Positions 1-6,488 of a stretch of 15,124 nt of DNA are shown piece after piece. Made by a program: the position numbers and the translations under genes. Location: NCBI GenBank assembly GCA_038247115.1, contig JBBRVG010000092.1, positions 1 to 15,124 of the forward strand, read 5' to 3'. Position 1 is the stretch's first letter, and every line of letters begins with the position of its first letter. Source of the stretch: Pseudaeromonas sp038247115. Lineage in GTDB: Bacteria > Pseudomonadota > Gammaproteobacteria > Enterobacterales > Aeromonadaceae. A model generated the notes under the pieces. It saw only the letters and a program-made list of their open reading frames with translations. It was not told the origin of the DNA and made no database searches.

Positions 1-222
1 ATTAAAACCGCTTCTGTTTTCTGTGTACACCCTGGTGGGTTTTATTATTTAACTCGCCGGCCGCTGTTGGGGTTTTCGAGCCCAAGCCGCATACTCCCTT
101 GTAGGTAAGATGGCGTTCTCGGACTTATTGGTGCACAAAGCAGTTGCTTGCTAACGGATGAATTGGTTAACTGGCGGCAAATTGATTTGGGTAATTGACG
201 GCGTTTCGGAGGCCGAGTGGCA
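1..222. other. Non-coding leader with small hairpins
   Basis: No gene is supported here. One forward frame is open from the left edge and stops at 48-50; it encodes a short hydrophobic tail and could be the end of a membrane protein, but it is too short to call. A weak terminator-like element lies at 29-50: ACCC, a TGGT loop, GGGT, then a T-rich run. A second inverted repeat, TTGGG (67-71) with CCCAA (81-85), has a 9-base loop. A strong GGAGG at 208-212 serves the next gene. I looked for a tRNA and for a c-di-GMP riboswitch and could support neither. Confidence 0.4.
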
Positions 223-804
223 ATGATTAACTGGCTGGAAGTAGAAGGCGTTCGCTATGAAGGGCAGGGGGATATGATCCATTGCCAGACGGCGGTCGGC
301 TTTCATTCTCAGTTGCCGGGCCATACGCTGGATGGACTGGAAGTTGCCGATGCACAGGGTAATCCGTTGGGATACCTGAGCGTTGACTTTCACTCGGGAG
401 ATTTGGTGATGTCGCCACTGGTTTCGACGGCGGAGCTGGCCTCGACCCAGATCCTGGTGTCGGATGAGAGTGGTGAGCATGCCATCAGCCTGCACGAGAT
501 CGAATCGTCTACCCTGGATTTATCCTGGCTGGCTGCCGAGTCGGATTTTCTGGATCCGTCCGTGCTGGCGGCGCCGCTGGATCCGCAGACCGGTTACGAC
601 TTGGCGTTATCCTCGGTGGTGTCAGATGCCGACGAAACGCTGGATGCTTTTTTTGGCGAGAGCTCGACTCACGAGATCCCTGCCCATGATGTACTGTCGA
701 CGGACGTCTCGTTGCAGATGACATCCGTGTATCTGGAATATGGGATCGAGCCGCTGCATATGCCCTTGTTACCTGAAAATACCGATTTGCATCATCTATT
801 CTGA
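223..804 (+). CDS. Acidic protein of unknown function (193 aa)
   Basis: I do not recognise this protein. It is strongly acidic, has no signal peptide or membrane segment, and contains two Cys or fewer. Residues ~30-85 look rich in beta strands, with alternating hydrophobic residues and an AQGNPLG turn. The middle is a low-complexity Asp/Glu/Ser/Leu stretch with two loosely similar LDLS / LDAFF segments, and the tail ends in HHLF. The start is the ATG at 223, ten bases after GGAGG (208-212); an in-frame GTG at 217 is also possible but sits only four bases from that site. The yggE-like gene follows after 53 bp with no clear terminator, so co-transcription is possible. The LDLS-type segments recall C-terminal regions of type-1-secreted adhesins, but the resemblance is weak. 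Coding is supported by a good ribosome site and a sustained open frame. Confidence 0.7.
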   Translation: MINWLEVEGVRYEGQGDMIHCQTAVGFHSQLPGHTLDGLEVADAQGNPLGYLSVDFHSGDLVMSPLVSTAELASTQILVSDESGEHAISLHEIESSTLDLSWLAAESDFLDPSVLAAPLDPQTGYDLALSSVVSDADETLDAFFGESSTHEIPAHDVLSTDVSLQMTSVYLEYGIEPLHMPLLPENTDLHHLF

Positions 805-857
805 ATCGGCGTCCTTGTAACACCTACCTATCTAACTCTGCGATGGAATAACCTGTC

Positions 858-1556
858 ATGCTGAAAACCAGTGTTCTTCTTACTTGCCTGCTTGTCTGTG
901 CTGTTCAGGCCCAGGAACAGGGTGTTCCTGCGAATGCCCCCCATATTGTGACCAACGGAAATGCGGAAATCCGGGTGCCAGCGGATATGGCAACGCTGGA
1001 TTTTTCGATTAGCTTGCTGGAAAAAGATACCCTCAAGGCCCGGCAGGCTGTGGATACCCGGGTGGCGGCGTTTGTGAACGCGTTGGAGGCTGCCGGATTT
1101 AAACGCCAGGATTTGGTGGCGGGTAATCTGCAACTAAGCCCTGAGTATCTGTATGCCGACAATCAGAAGCCCAGACTCAATGGCTATCGGGCGACCCGGG
1201 GGGTGAGTGTGCGTTTGTACCAGTTGGAGCGCGTCAGTCAGATCATCGATGTGGCTCTGAAGGCGGGGCTGGAATCGGTACAGCGGATCCAGTATGGCGT
1301 GCGTGATGAAACTCGCTATCTGAATCAGGTACGGCTGCAGGCCATTGCGGACTCCAAAAGCAGGGCGAACGAACTGGCCAAAGCATATAGTATGACGCTG
1401 GGTAAAGTTTATTCGATTCAATACAATACCACGGCGCCACAAGCCCCCATGGCGATGGGCAAGATGATGATGGCAGAGGCATCCCCGGCTGATAGCTATA
1501 TCGCCGACGATATCCGTTTTAGCGATAGCGTCAGTGTGGTGTTCAATCTGGATTAA
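858..1556 (+). CDS. yggE: SIMPL-domain (DUF541) periplasmic protein, YggE-like
   Basis: This is a 232-residue protein of the SIMPL/DUF541 family, to which E. coli YggE belongs. Family members are periplasmic or outer-membrane associated and are linked to oxidative-stress tolerance; the biochemical role is unsettled. Residues 1-18 form a signal peptide (hydrophobic LLTCLLVCAV, then AQA before the mature N-terminus). The mature part shows family hallmarks: an N-terminal HIVTNGNAEIRVPAD strand, a long amphipathic helix around residues 55-75, a GYRATRGVSVRL strand, an IQYGVRDETRY segment, and a final SVSVVFNLD strand. A Met-rich patch (MAMGKMMMAE, ~195-205) is noticeable. The start ATG has GGAA about nine bases upstream. 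A strong bidirectional terminator follows and separates it from the convergent serA. In E. coli yggE also lies within roughly ten genes of serA, which supports the name. Confidence 0.85.
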   Translation: MLKTSVLLTCLLVCAVQAQEQGVPANAPHIVTNGNAEIRVPADMATLDFSISLLEKDTLKARQAVDTRVAAFVNALEAAGFKRQDLVAGNLQLSPEYLYADNQKPRLNGYRATRGVSVRLYQLERVSQIIDVALKAGLESVQRIQYGVRDETRYLNQVRLQAIADSKSRANELAKAYSMTLGKVYSIQYNTTAPQAPMAMGKMMMAEASPADSYIADDIRFSDSVSVVFNLD

Positions 1557-1584
1557 TCGGATGGATTGTCTAATCTGGAGTCAT

Positions 1585-1614
1585 AAAAAAAGAGCCTATC
1601 GAGGCTCTTTTTTT
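1585..1614. terminator. Bidirectional rho-independent terminator
   Basis: The sequence has an A run, AGAGCC (1591-1596), loop TATCGA, GGCTCT (1603-1608) and a T run. The stem extends into the flanking A and T tracts to about 11 bp. It can work in both directions and sits between the convergent yggE-like gene and serA. Confidence 0.93.
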
Positions 1615-1633
1615 GTTTAGGTGATTTGCCTGA

Positions 1634-2863
1634 TTAATGCAGGATCCGGGCGCGGATGGTGCCGTCGATCTGCTTCAACCTTGCTAGGGCCTCTTCACTG
1701 CGTTCAGTTTCAACATCGATCACCACATAGCCGATATCGCCAGTGGTTTGCAGATACTGACCGGCGATATTGATCCCTTCGTCGGCAAAGGCCTGGTTGA
1801 TTTTGTTCAGCACTCCAGGTTGGTTGCGGTGAATGTGCAGCAGACGACTGGAGCCGCGGTGCTCCGGCAGCGAAACCTCCGGAAAGTTGACCGCCGACAG
1901 CGTCGAGCCGTTGTCGGAGTACTTCACCAGCTTGCTGGACACTTCCAGGCCAATGTTCTCCTGCGCTTCTTGAGTCGAGCCGCCGATATGGGGGGTCAGC
2001 AACACATTATCGAAAGCTTGCAGCGGGGAAACAAACGGCTCGCCGTTGGCGGTCGGTTCAACCGGAAATACGTCGATGGCGGCTCCAGCCAGATGACCAC
2101 TGGCCATGGCGGCAGTCAGAGCTGGAATATCGACCACGGTACCACGTGCGGCGTTGATCAGAATGGCGCCGTTCTTCATCTTCGCCAACTGAGCTTCGCC
2201 CATCATATCTTTGGTGGATGCTGTTTCGGGAACATGCAGGGTGACCACATCCGACATGGCCAGCAGTTCATCCAGGGTGGCAATTTGAGTGGCATTGCCC
2301 AAGGAGAGCTTGTTTTCGATATCGTAGTAATAGACTTTCATGCCGATGCTTTCGGCGATGATCGACAATTGAGTGCCGATGTGGCCATAGCCGATAATAC
2401 CCAGCTTCTTGCCGCGGGCCTCGACGGAGTTGTTGGCACTCTTGTCCCACTCGCCGCGGTGAGCCTTGGCATTCTTGGCCGGGATACCACGCAACAGCAA
2501 CAGGATCTCGCCCAGTACCAGTTCGGCCACACTACGCGTGTTGGAAAACGGCGCATTGAAGACCGGGATACCACGCGCCGCAGCAGCTTTCAGATTGACC
2601 TGATTGGTCCCGATGCAGAAACAGCCAATGGCGACCAGCTTCTGCGCGGCAGCCAGCACCTGTTCGTTCAGATTGCTCCGTGAACGGATACCGACGAAAT
2701 GAACATCCCGGATTTTTTCAATCAGTTCAGCTTCTTCCAATGAGCCTTTGAGGTATTCGATATTGCTGTAACCAGCGGCCTTGAAGGTGTCGACTGTGTT
2801 GGGGTGTACACCTTCCAGCAGCAGGATTTTGATCTTGTCTTTTTCCAGTGATACTCGGCTCAT
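1634..2863 (-). CDS. serA: D-3-phosphoglycerate dehydrogenase SerA
   Basis: This enzyme oxidises 3-phosphoglycerate to 3-phosphohydroxypyruvate with NAD+, the first committed step of serine synthesis in the cytosol. The protein has 409 residues, against 410 in E. coli. The substrate-binding domain is residues ~10-105 plus the C-terminal part of the dehydrogenase core. The Rossmann motif GYGHIG is at 158-163. The catalytic set is Arg240 (NAARG), Glu269 (PVEP) and His292 (TPHIGG). An ACT domain spans ~339-409; His345, Asn347 and Asn365 match the E. coli serine-binding residues (His344, Asn346, Asn364), so feedback inhibition by serine is expected. The start is the ATG at 2863, with GAGGGA a few bases upstream. 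The gene is monocistronic, flanked by the bidirectional terminator and by a 231-bp upstream gap. rpiA, its divergent neighbour in E. coli, is absent here. Confidence 0.97.
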   Translation of the reverse strand: MSRVSLEKDKIKILLLEGVHPNTVDTFKAAGYSNIEYLKGSLEEAELIEKIRDVHFVGIRSRSNLNEQVLAAAQKLVAIGCFCIGTNQVNLKAAAARGIPVFNAPFSNTRSVAELVLGEILLLLRGIPAKNAKAHRGEWDKSANNSVEARGKKLGIIGYGHIGTQLSIIAESIGMKVYYYDIENKLSLGNATQIATLDELLAMSDVVTLHVPETASTKDMMGEAQLAKMKNGAILINAARGTVVDIPALTAAMASGHLAGAAIDVFPVEPTANGEPFVSPLQAFDNVLLTPHIGGSTQEAQENIGLEVSSKLVKYSDNGSTLSAVNFPEVSLPEHRGSSRLLHIHRNQPGVLNKINQAFADEGINIAGQYLQTTGDIGYVVIDVETERSEEALARLKQIDGTIRARILH

Positions 2864-2941
2864 TTCGGTCCCTCATGCGCAACGTTATGGATGCAACGTC
2901 AAGTCACTCAGCTTGTCGTTCCATGTCTGGTGAGGGGAGTA

Positions 2942-2971
2942 AACTAGCAAAAAATAGCAATGTTGGGCAAT
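2942..2971 (-). promoter_or_regulatory. Candidate serA promoter
   Basis: On the minus strand, TTGCCC (complement of 2966-2971) is followed after 18 bases by TAGTTT (complement of 2942-2947). The TAGTTT is preceded by TGC, an extended -10 arrangement. Both hexamers are imperfect matches to sigma-70 consensus. The start site would lie about 70 bp before the serA ATG. In that leader, GCAACGT occurs twice in direct orientation (2879-2885 and 2893-2899, read on the plus strand), 14 bp apart, a possible regulator site. Confidence 0.35.
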
Positions 2972-3094
2972 CAGCTTTCGGTGCCGGAGTGCAGTTTCCT
3001 CCTGCTTGTCCATGGTGAAGGAGCATCTTGGCGCCCGATGACCGATGGCGTGCGGACAAAATATCGACGGTCGAGGCGTTTGGCCGGCAAACGT

Positions 3095-3655
3095 TTACGG
3101 GGTCAGGTACTCCATGACCCGCTCGGTATTCAGGAGTTGTACCGGATCGGGGATCAGTAAATTCTGCCACATGAAGTTATGGTGCTCTATGATGCGCTCT
3201 GCTTCTAGGTGAGGGCGATTAGCCGTGGTATGGGCATCTTCAACGGCGATGAGTTGATAATCGAGGCTGGCGGCGGCACGCAGTGTGGTGTCGACACAAA
3301 AATCGGTGGCACAGCCTGTGACGATAAGACGGCCAACGCCCAGTGAATAGAGCAGCGGCTGCAGCCCGGTGCGGTAAAACGCATCACAAGCCGTTTTGCG
3401 GATCAGATGGTCGGTGGCTAGTTCACGGTGTAGTTGCGGCAACAGCTGCCATCCAGGAGTGTGCGGCTCTAACACGTCGTCCACGGGACCATCATGTTGA
3501 ATAAACACCACGGGCGTGCTTTGCTGATGACAAGCATCGATGAGCTGGTTGATATTGGCGACGACACTGGCGCTGCGGTATCGACTTTGTTCCGAGGCAA
3601 AGAGTCCCTGCTGCATGTCGATGACCAGCAAGGCTAGGCGGGAATGAGTTAGCAT
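3095..3655 (-). CDS. Isochorismatase-family cysteine hydrolase
   Basis: This 186-residue protein belongs to the isochorismatase-like superfamily (nicotinamidase, YcaC-like amidases, isochorismatase). The catalytic triad is visible: Asp13 in LLVIDMQ, Lys87 in IRKTACDAF and Cys120 in VTGCATDFCVDTT. The cis-peptide segment that precedes the cysteine in this fold is present. Such enzymes hydrolyse amides or vinyl ethers; the substrate cannot be read from the sequence. It is short and lacks an aryl-carrier domain, and no siderophore genes are nearby, so a small amidase-type role is more likely than isochorismate hydrolysis. The start was moved to the ATG at 3655: GGAG lies six bases upstream, whereas the upstream TTG at 3667 overlaps that site and has none of its own. 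It is transcribed alone and is divergent from the DUF1496 gene. Confidence 0.88.
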   Translation of the reverse strand: MLTHSRLALLVIDMQQGLFASEQSRYRSASVVANINQLIDACHQQSTPVVFIQHDGPVDDVLEPHTPGWQLLPQLHRELATDHLIRKTACDAFYRTGLQPLLYSLGVGRLIVTGCATDFCVDTTLRAAASLDYQLIAVEDAHTTANRPHLEAERIIEHHNFMWQNLLIPDPVQLLNTERVMEYLTP

Positions 3656-3702
3656 GCTCAGCTCCAATTGAGATGAGATGCCATGCTAGCAGAGCCGACA
3701 GC

Positions 3703-3725
3703 TGCCCGCTATCTCGGGTCGGGCA
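3703..3725. promoter_or_regulatory. Inverted repeat in divergent intergenic region
   Basis: TGCCCG (3703-3708) and CGGGCA (3720-3725) form a perfect inverted repeat with an 11-base centre. A nested alternative is CCCG (3705-3708) with CGGG (3715-3718). No T run follows on either strand, so a terminator is unlikely. It lies between the divergent isochorismatase and DUF1496 genes and could be an operator. Confidence 0.35.
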
Positions 3726-3750
3726 ACTGGAAACACAATAGGAAAATAAT

Positions 3751-4083
3751 ATGATTGCATCACCTTGGTTGTTCGCCATCTTGCTGGTTTCCAGCAGCTC
3801 TTTTGCTGCCAACTCTGTGATTGTGGGTACCGACAGCGCCTCCGGTAACACCATCATCTCTACGGGGCCACGTCGTACCGATGTGCTCATTCCAGTCGAT
3901 GGTGCCGCTGAGCGCGTGTGCTGGTTTGATGGACAAAAGTTCTCCAAAGGGGCCCGCATCAAGGCCGGAGATGAGTGGTTGGTCTGTGCTCGGGAAAATG
4001 ACTATGAAACCAATGGTAGCTTGAGCTGGCGAGCGGCCGCCGAGCTATCGCAACAGAGCGGAAGTAAAATCCAGATTAATTAG
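3751..4083 (+). CDS. Small secreted DUF1496-family protein
   Basis: This is a 110-residue protein with a clear signal peptide (hydrophobic WLFAILLVSSSSFA, cleaved near residue 19-20). The mature part carries the pattern I associate with DUF1496: ERVCWFDGQKFSKGARIKAGDEWLVC followed by ENDYETNGSLSW. This includes a Cys pair (CW ... LVC) that could form a disulphide in the periplasm. No function is established for the family, and none can be inferred from context beyond export. The start ATG has AGGA about seven bases upstream. It stands alone: a 95-bp divergent gap precedes it and a 136-bp gap follows before the LapD-like gene. I saw no convincing terminator after it. Confidence 0.8.
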   Translation: MIASPWLFAILLVSSSSFAANSVIVGTDSASGNTIISTGPRRTDVLIPVDGAAERVCWFDGQKFSKGARIKAGDEWLVCARENDYETNGSLSWRAAAELSQQSGSKIQIN

Positions 4084-4219
4084 CGCCAGCAGGGTGGTCG
4101 CCAATCATCAATAAGTTGGCAAAGCGTACAAGATAAGGTTTAGCACGCCGTTAGCTTGTACATTTGTTGCTCTGTTTTCTAGTCTTTGGGAAGAGATAAG
4201 GCTCTGACAGGAAATGAGC

Positions 4220-5548
4220 ATGACGCTTTCCCGATTATTTAATGCCTGCATGATGGTCATCTTGCTATTGGTCACCTTGTTACTGGTGCGTGTCCAGATC
4301 AGCATGGTGCGGGATTCCATTCATGACCAGATGGCCGCGAATCTGGAAACCGCATCCACCTCCTTAGGTTTGGTGTTGCAAGGGGCCTTTTTAGGTGGCG
4401 ATCCTGTGATGGCGGAAACCATCGTCAATGCCATGTTTGATGGTGGCTACGTCAAGTCCATCCGGTTAGTGGATCCGGATGGCAAGGAACTATTCAAGCG
4501 TGAGTTTGCTGATGACGAGGCATCAGCTCCGGATTGGCTGGTGCAGATGTTGGCATTTCCCCGCACCGAGCTATCCCGTGAAATTACCGATGGCTGGAAT
4601 GTGCTTGGCACCTTGCACATCGAGGGTCACCGCGGCTACGCCTATGGCTACTTATGGCGCGCCGTGCAGTCGCAGCTGTGGATCCTCGGGATTGGTTTGC
4701 CCCTCGCTGTCGTTGCGATAGCCCTTTTGGGTCATCTGCTGTTGCGACCATTGCGCCGCGCCATCATGCGCATCGCTATTTTATCCCTCAATCACCTTCC
4801 AGGTACCCTGCCGGGCTCGGCCATCCGCGAACTGGATGAGTTAGCCCAGTCCGTCAACCAGCTGATCCAGGAAAAACATCGTAACTATCTGCGTCGTAAA
4901 CTAAAGCTGCTCAGTTGGCGGCAAAGTCTGGGGCTCCAGAAGTCTCCCCGAGTTGTTACCTCCCTGACTCCACCCAGTCAATTTAGATCCACCCAGGGCG
5001 ATATGGTGCTCTATCAACGACTGCCGATCCCGATGTCGACACTATTGACCTGGCGTCAGAGTGAGAACCGGGACCCTGAGCGGATCTGGCTGGAGTTTCA
5101 GCGGATATGGCCTCTTGCGTTGGCAAAGCCCGGGCGCGGGGTGCCGATTTCATTAACATTACTGGCGGATCCCTGGTGGCCGCAGTTACGCGCTTTGTTA
5201 TCGGGTCAAGGTCCTTTGCAACTGGAGTGGCAGGCCACGGCCGATGCCTTGCCTGAATGGTGCTTTGAGCGACTGTCAGAACTCTCCAGCCGGGGTTTCA
5301 TCCATCACTTGGGTCATTTCATGGCCAATAAATCCAGTTTCTTGCTGCTGGAAAAAATGCAGCCGCAGTGGGTGATAATCCCGTGGCAGGCGGATATCCC
5401 GCCGGCCTATTGGATTTTGCATAATGTTACTGTCCATGATCTGGGGGCTGGTGTGTTGATCGAAGGAGCTCCGCAGACGGAATCGCTGCTGGAGTTGGAA
5501 TTTAATGGCTATTCACTGGCGGGAGGTGGCGATGGGCTCACCCCTTAA
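4220..5548 (+). CDS. Shortened LapD-like receptor, no GGDEF, degenerate EAL
   Basis: This 442-residue inner-membrane protein resembles LapD, the receptor that binds the protease LapG in the periplasm and normally reads c-di-GMP with degenerate GGDEF and EAL domains. Seen here: TM1 ~8-24; a LapD/MoxY-type periplasmic domain ~25-150 with NAMFDGGYVKSIRLVDPDG and the DGWN loop; TM2 ~154-175; a HAMP-like linker ~175-230. Trp126 in DGWN aligns with the LapG-docking Trp125 of P. fluorescens LapD. The sequence then reaches RQSLGL, which resembles the usual GGDEF entry DSLTGL, and jumps to an EAL-like fold (~262-436). The EAL motif reads STLLTW, DDFGTGYSS is replaced by GHFMANKSS, and LKID by VIIPW; only EG near residue 415 remains. 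Family members are about 650 residues. The ATG at 4220 is seven bases from AGGA; an ATG at 4214 is almost on top of it. Confidence 0.82.
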   Translation: MTLSRLFNACMMVILLLVTLLLVRVQISMVRDSIHDQMAANLETASTSLGLVLQGAFLGGDPVMAETIVNAMFDGGYVKSIRLVDPDGKELFKREFADDEASAPDWLVQMLAFPRTELSREITDGWNVLGTLHIEGHRGYAYGYLWRAVQSQLWILGIGLPLAVVAIALLGHLLLRPLRRAIMRIAILSLNHLPGTLPGSAIRELDELAQSVNQLIQEKHRNYLRRKLKLLSWRQSLGLQKSPRVVTSLTPPSQFRSTQGDMVLYQRLPIPMSTLLTWRQSENRDPERIWLEFQRIWPLALAKPGRGVPISLTLLADPWWPQLRALLSGQGPLQLEWQATADALPEWCFERLSELSSRGFIHHLGHFMANKSSFLLLEKMQPQWVIIPWQADIPPAYWILHNVTVHDLGAGVLIEGAPQTESLLELEFNGYSLAGGGDGLTP

Positions 5549-6479
5549 TCGGCTCATGCTCGGAGTGCTTTTCTGGAGCCTCAGCCTGTTGAGCTGGGGC
5601 GCTGCGCGAGGACCGATCGTGATTGCCGGTGGTGATCTGAACGGCGTCTATTTCCAGATCGCGGGCGAGTTTTGCCGGCTGGCCTCGCTGGATAATCCGG
5701 ATCTGGTCTGTTCTGTGATGCCGAGTGCTGGCTCGGCTGAAAATTTGCAATTATTACGTGAGGGCGTGGCCAATCTGGCGCTGGTTCAGGGGGATCTGCT
5801 GTATTGGGCGCAGCGCGGTGAAGGTCCCTATCAGGGACAGGCTATCCCGCAACTGCGTTCTGTGATGGCGACCCATGCCGAGCCGCTCACCTTGATGGTA
5901 CTGAGCACACAAACGGCCAATCTGGCCTCACTGCAGGGAAAGAAGCTCTATCTGGGAGCCGAGCATTCAGGATCTCGGGCCACGGCTTTACTGGTGCTCA
6001 AACAGTTGGGGTTGCCCAATGTGGAGCAGCAGGAAGTTGCGGTTGATGACCCGATGACGGCACTGTGCGAGCAACAAATTGCGGCGTGGGCCATGGTCAT
6101 CGGTCATCCGAACAAACAGGTATTGGATACGGCCAAGCGCTGTGCCATTCGCTTTGTTCCCATACTGCCGAGGAATACCCCGGGGGCGGCCGAAAAGTAT
6201 CCCTTTTATCGCGTCAGCCAAATTCCGGGACGTCTCTACCCCGGGGTGCTGACCAATACGCCAACCTTGGCATTGCCTGCCATCATGGTGACGACGGATC
6301 GCATGGATAATCAGTTGGTCAGTGGGTTGATTACGGGCTATTGGAAGCACCGTAAATCCTTTAATAAGAAAGTATCGGCCTATGCCAATCTGTTCCGGCT
6401 ACCTGCCCATATGCAGCAAGCGGCCATGCTTATTCCCATGCATCCATCTGCCGCCCCTGCGCTAGCGGGCCTGCGTTAA
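5532..6479 (+). CDS. Orphan TAXI-family periplasmic solute-binding protein
   Basis: This 315-residue protein belongs to the TAXI branch of TRAP-transporter solute-binding proteins. The signal peptide is residues 1-25 (RLMLGVLFWSLSLLSWGAA). Family signatures follow: IAGGDLNGVYFQIAGEFCRL near the mature N-terminus, then SAGSAENLQLLREGVANLAL and VQGDLLY, and SLQGKKLYLGAEHSGSRATA in the second lobe. TAXI proteins bind small ligands, often dicarboxylates or amino acids, and hand them to a membrane permease; no TRAP permease gene occurs in this window. The start is the ATG at 5532, five bases after GGAGG (5522-5526). The ATG at 5505 lacks a site and would add nine polar residues before the signal peptide. 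The gene overlaps the LapD-like gene by 17 bp, so translation is probably coupled. Its stop is 9 bp from that of the convergent lapG. A sensory role for the adjacent LapD-like receptor is inference. Confidence 0.88.
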   Translation: MGSPLNRLMLGVLFWSLSLLSWGAARGPIVIAGGDLNGVYFQIAGEFCRLASLDNPDLVCSVMPSAGSAENLQLLREGVANLALVQGDLLYWAQRGEGPYQGQAIPQLRSVMATHAEPLTLMVLSTQTANLASLQGKKLYLGAEHSGSRATALLVLKQLGLPNVEQQEVAVDDPMTALCEQQIAAWAMVIGHPNKQVLDTAKRCAIRFVPILPRNTPGAAEKYPFYRVSQIPGRLYPGVLTNTPTLALPAIMVTTDRMDNQLVSGLITGYWKHRKSFNKKVSAYANLFRLPAHMQQAAMLIPMHPSAAPALAGLR

Positions 6480-6488
6480 CCCGGGTGA

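Noticed and set aside
61..130. Possible c-di-GMP (GEMM) riboswitch or tRNA T-arm near TTTTCGAG and GTAGGTAAGATGG
   Set aside because: Only short fragments resemble the motifs; the conserved paired stems of GEMM and the tRNA cloverleaf are absent.
223..804. LapG substrate with an N-terminal retention module
   Set aside because: No [TA]AAG-type cleavage site is present (closest is VLAAPLD), and the protein is far too short for a LapA-type adhesin.
1748..2683. 311-codon open frame on the plus strand, antisense to serA
   Set aside because: It lies wholly inside serA, its translation is Gln/His/Gly-rich without a recognisable domain, and serA is certain.
3653..3667. TTG start at 3667 for the isochorismatase-family gene
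   Set aside because: The TTG overlaps the GGAG that is ideally placed for the ATG at 3655.
4220..5548. Frameshifted full-length LapD
   Set aside because: The frame is continuous, the C-terminal half aligns as an EAL-like fold in the same frame, and no GGDEF-like sequence is visible in other frames of the region.
5505..6479. Treating the TAXI protein as part of a TRAP transporter here
   Set aside because: No permease gene is present in the window; neighbours are the LapD-like gene and lapG.
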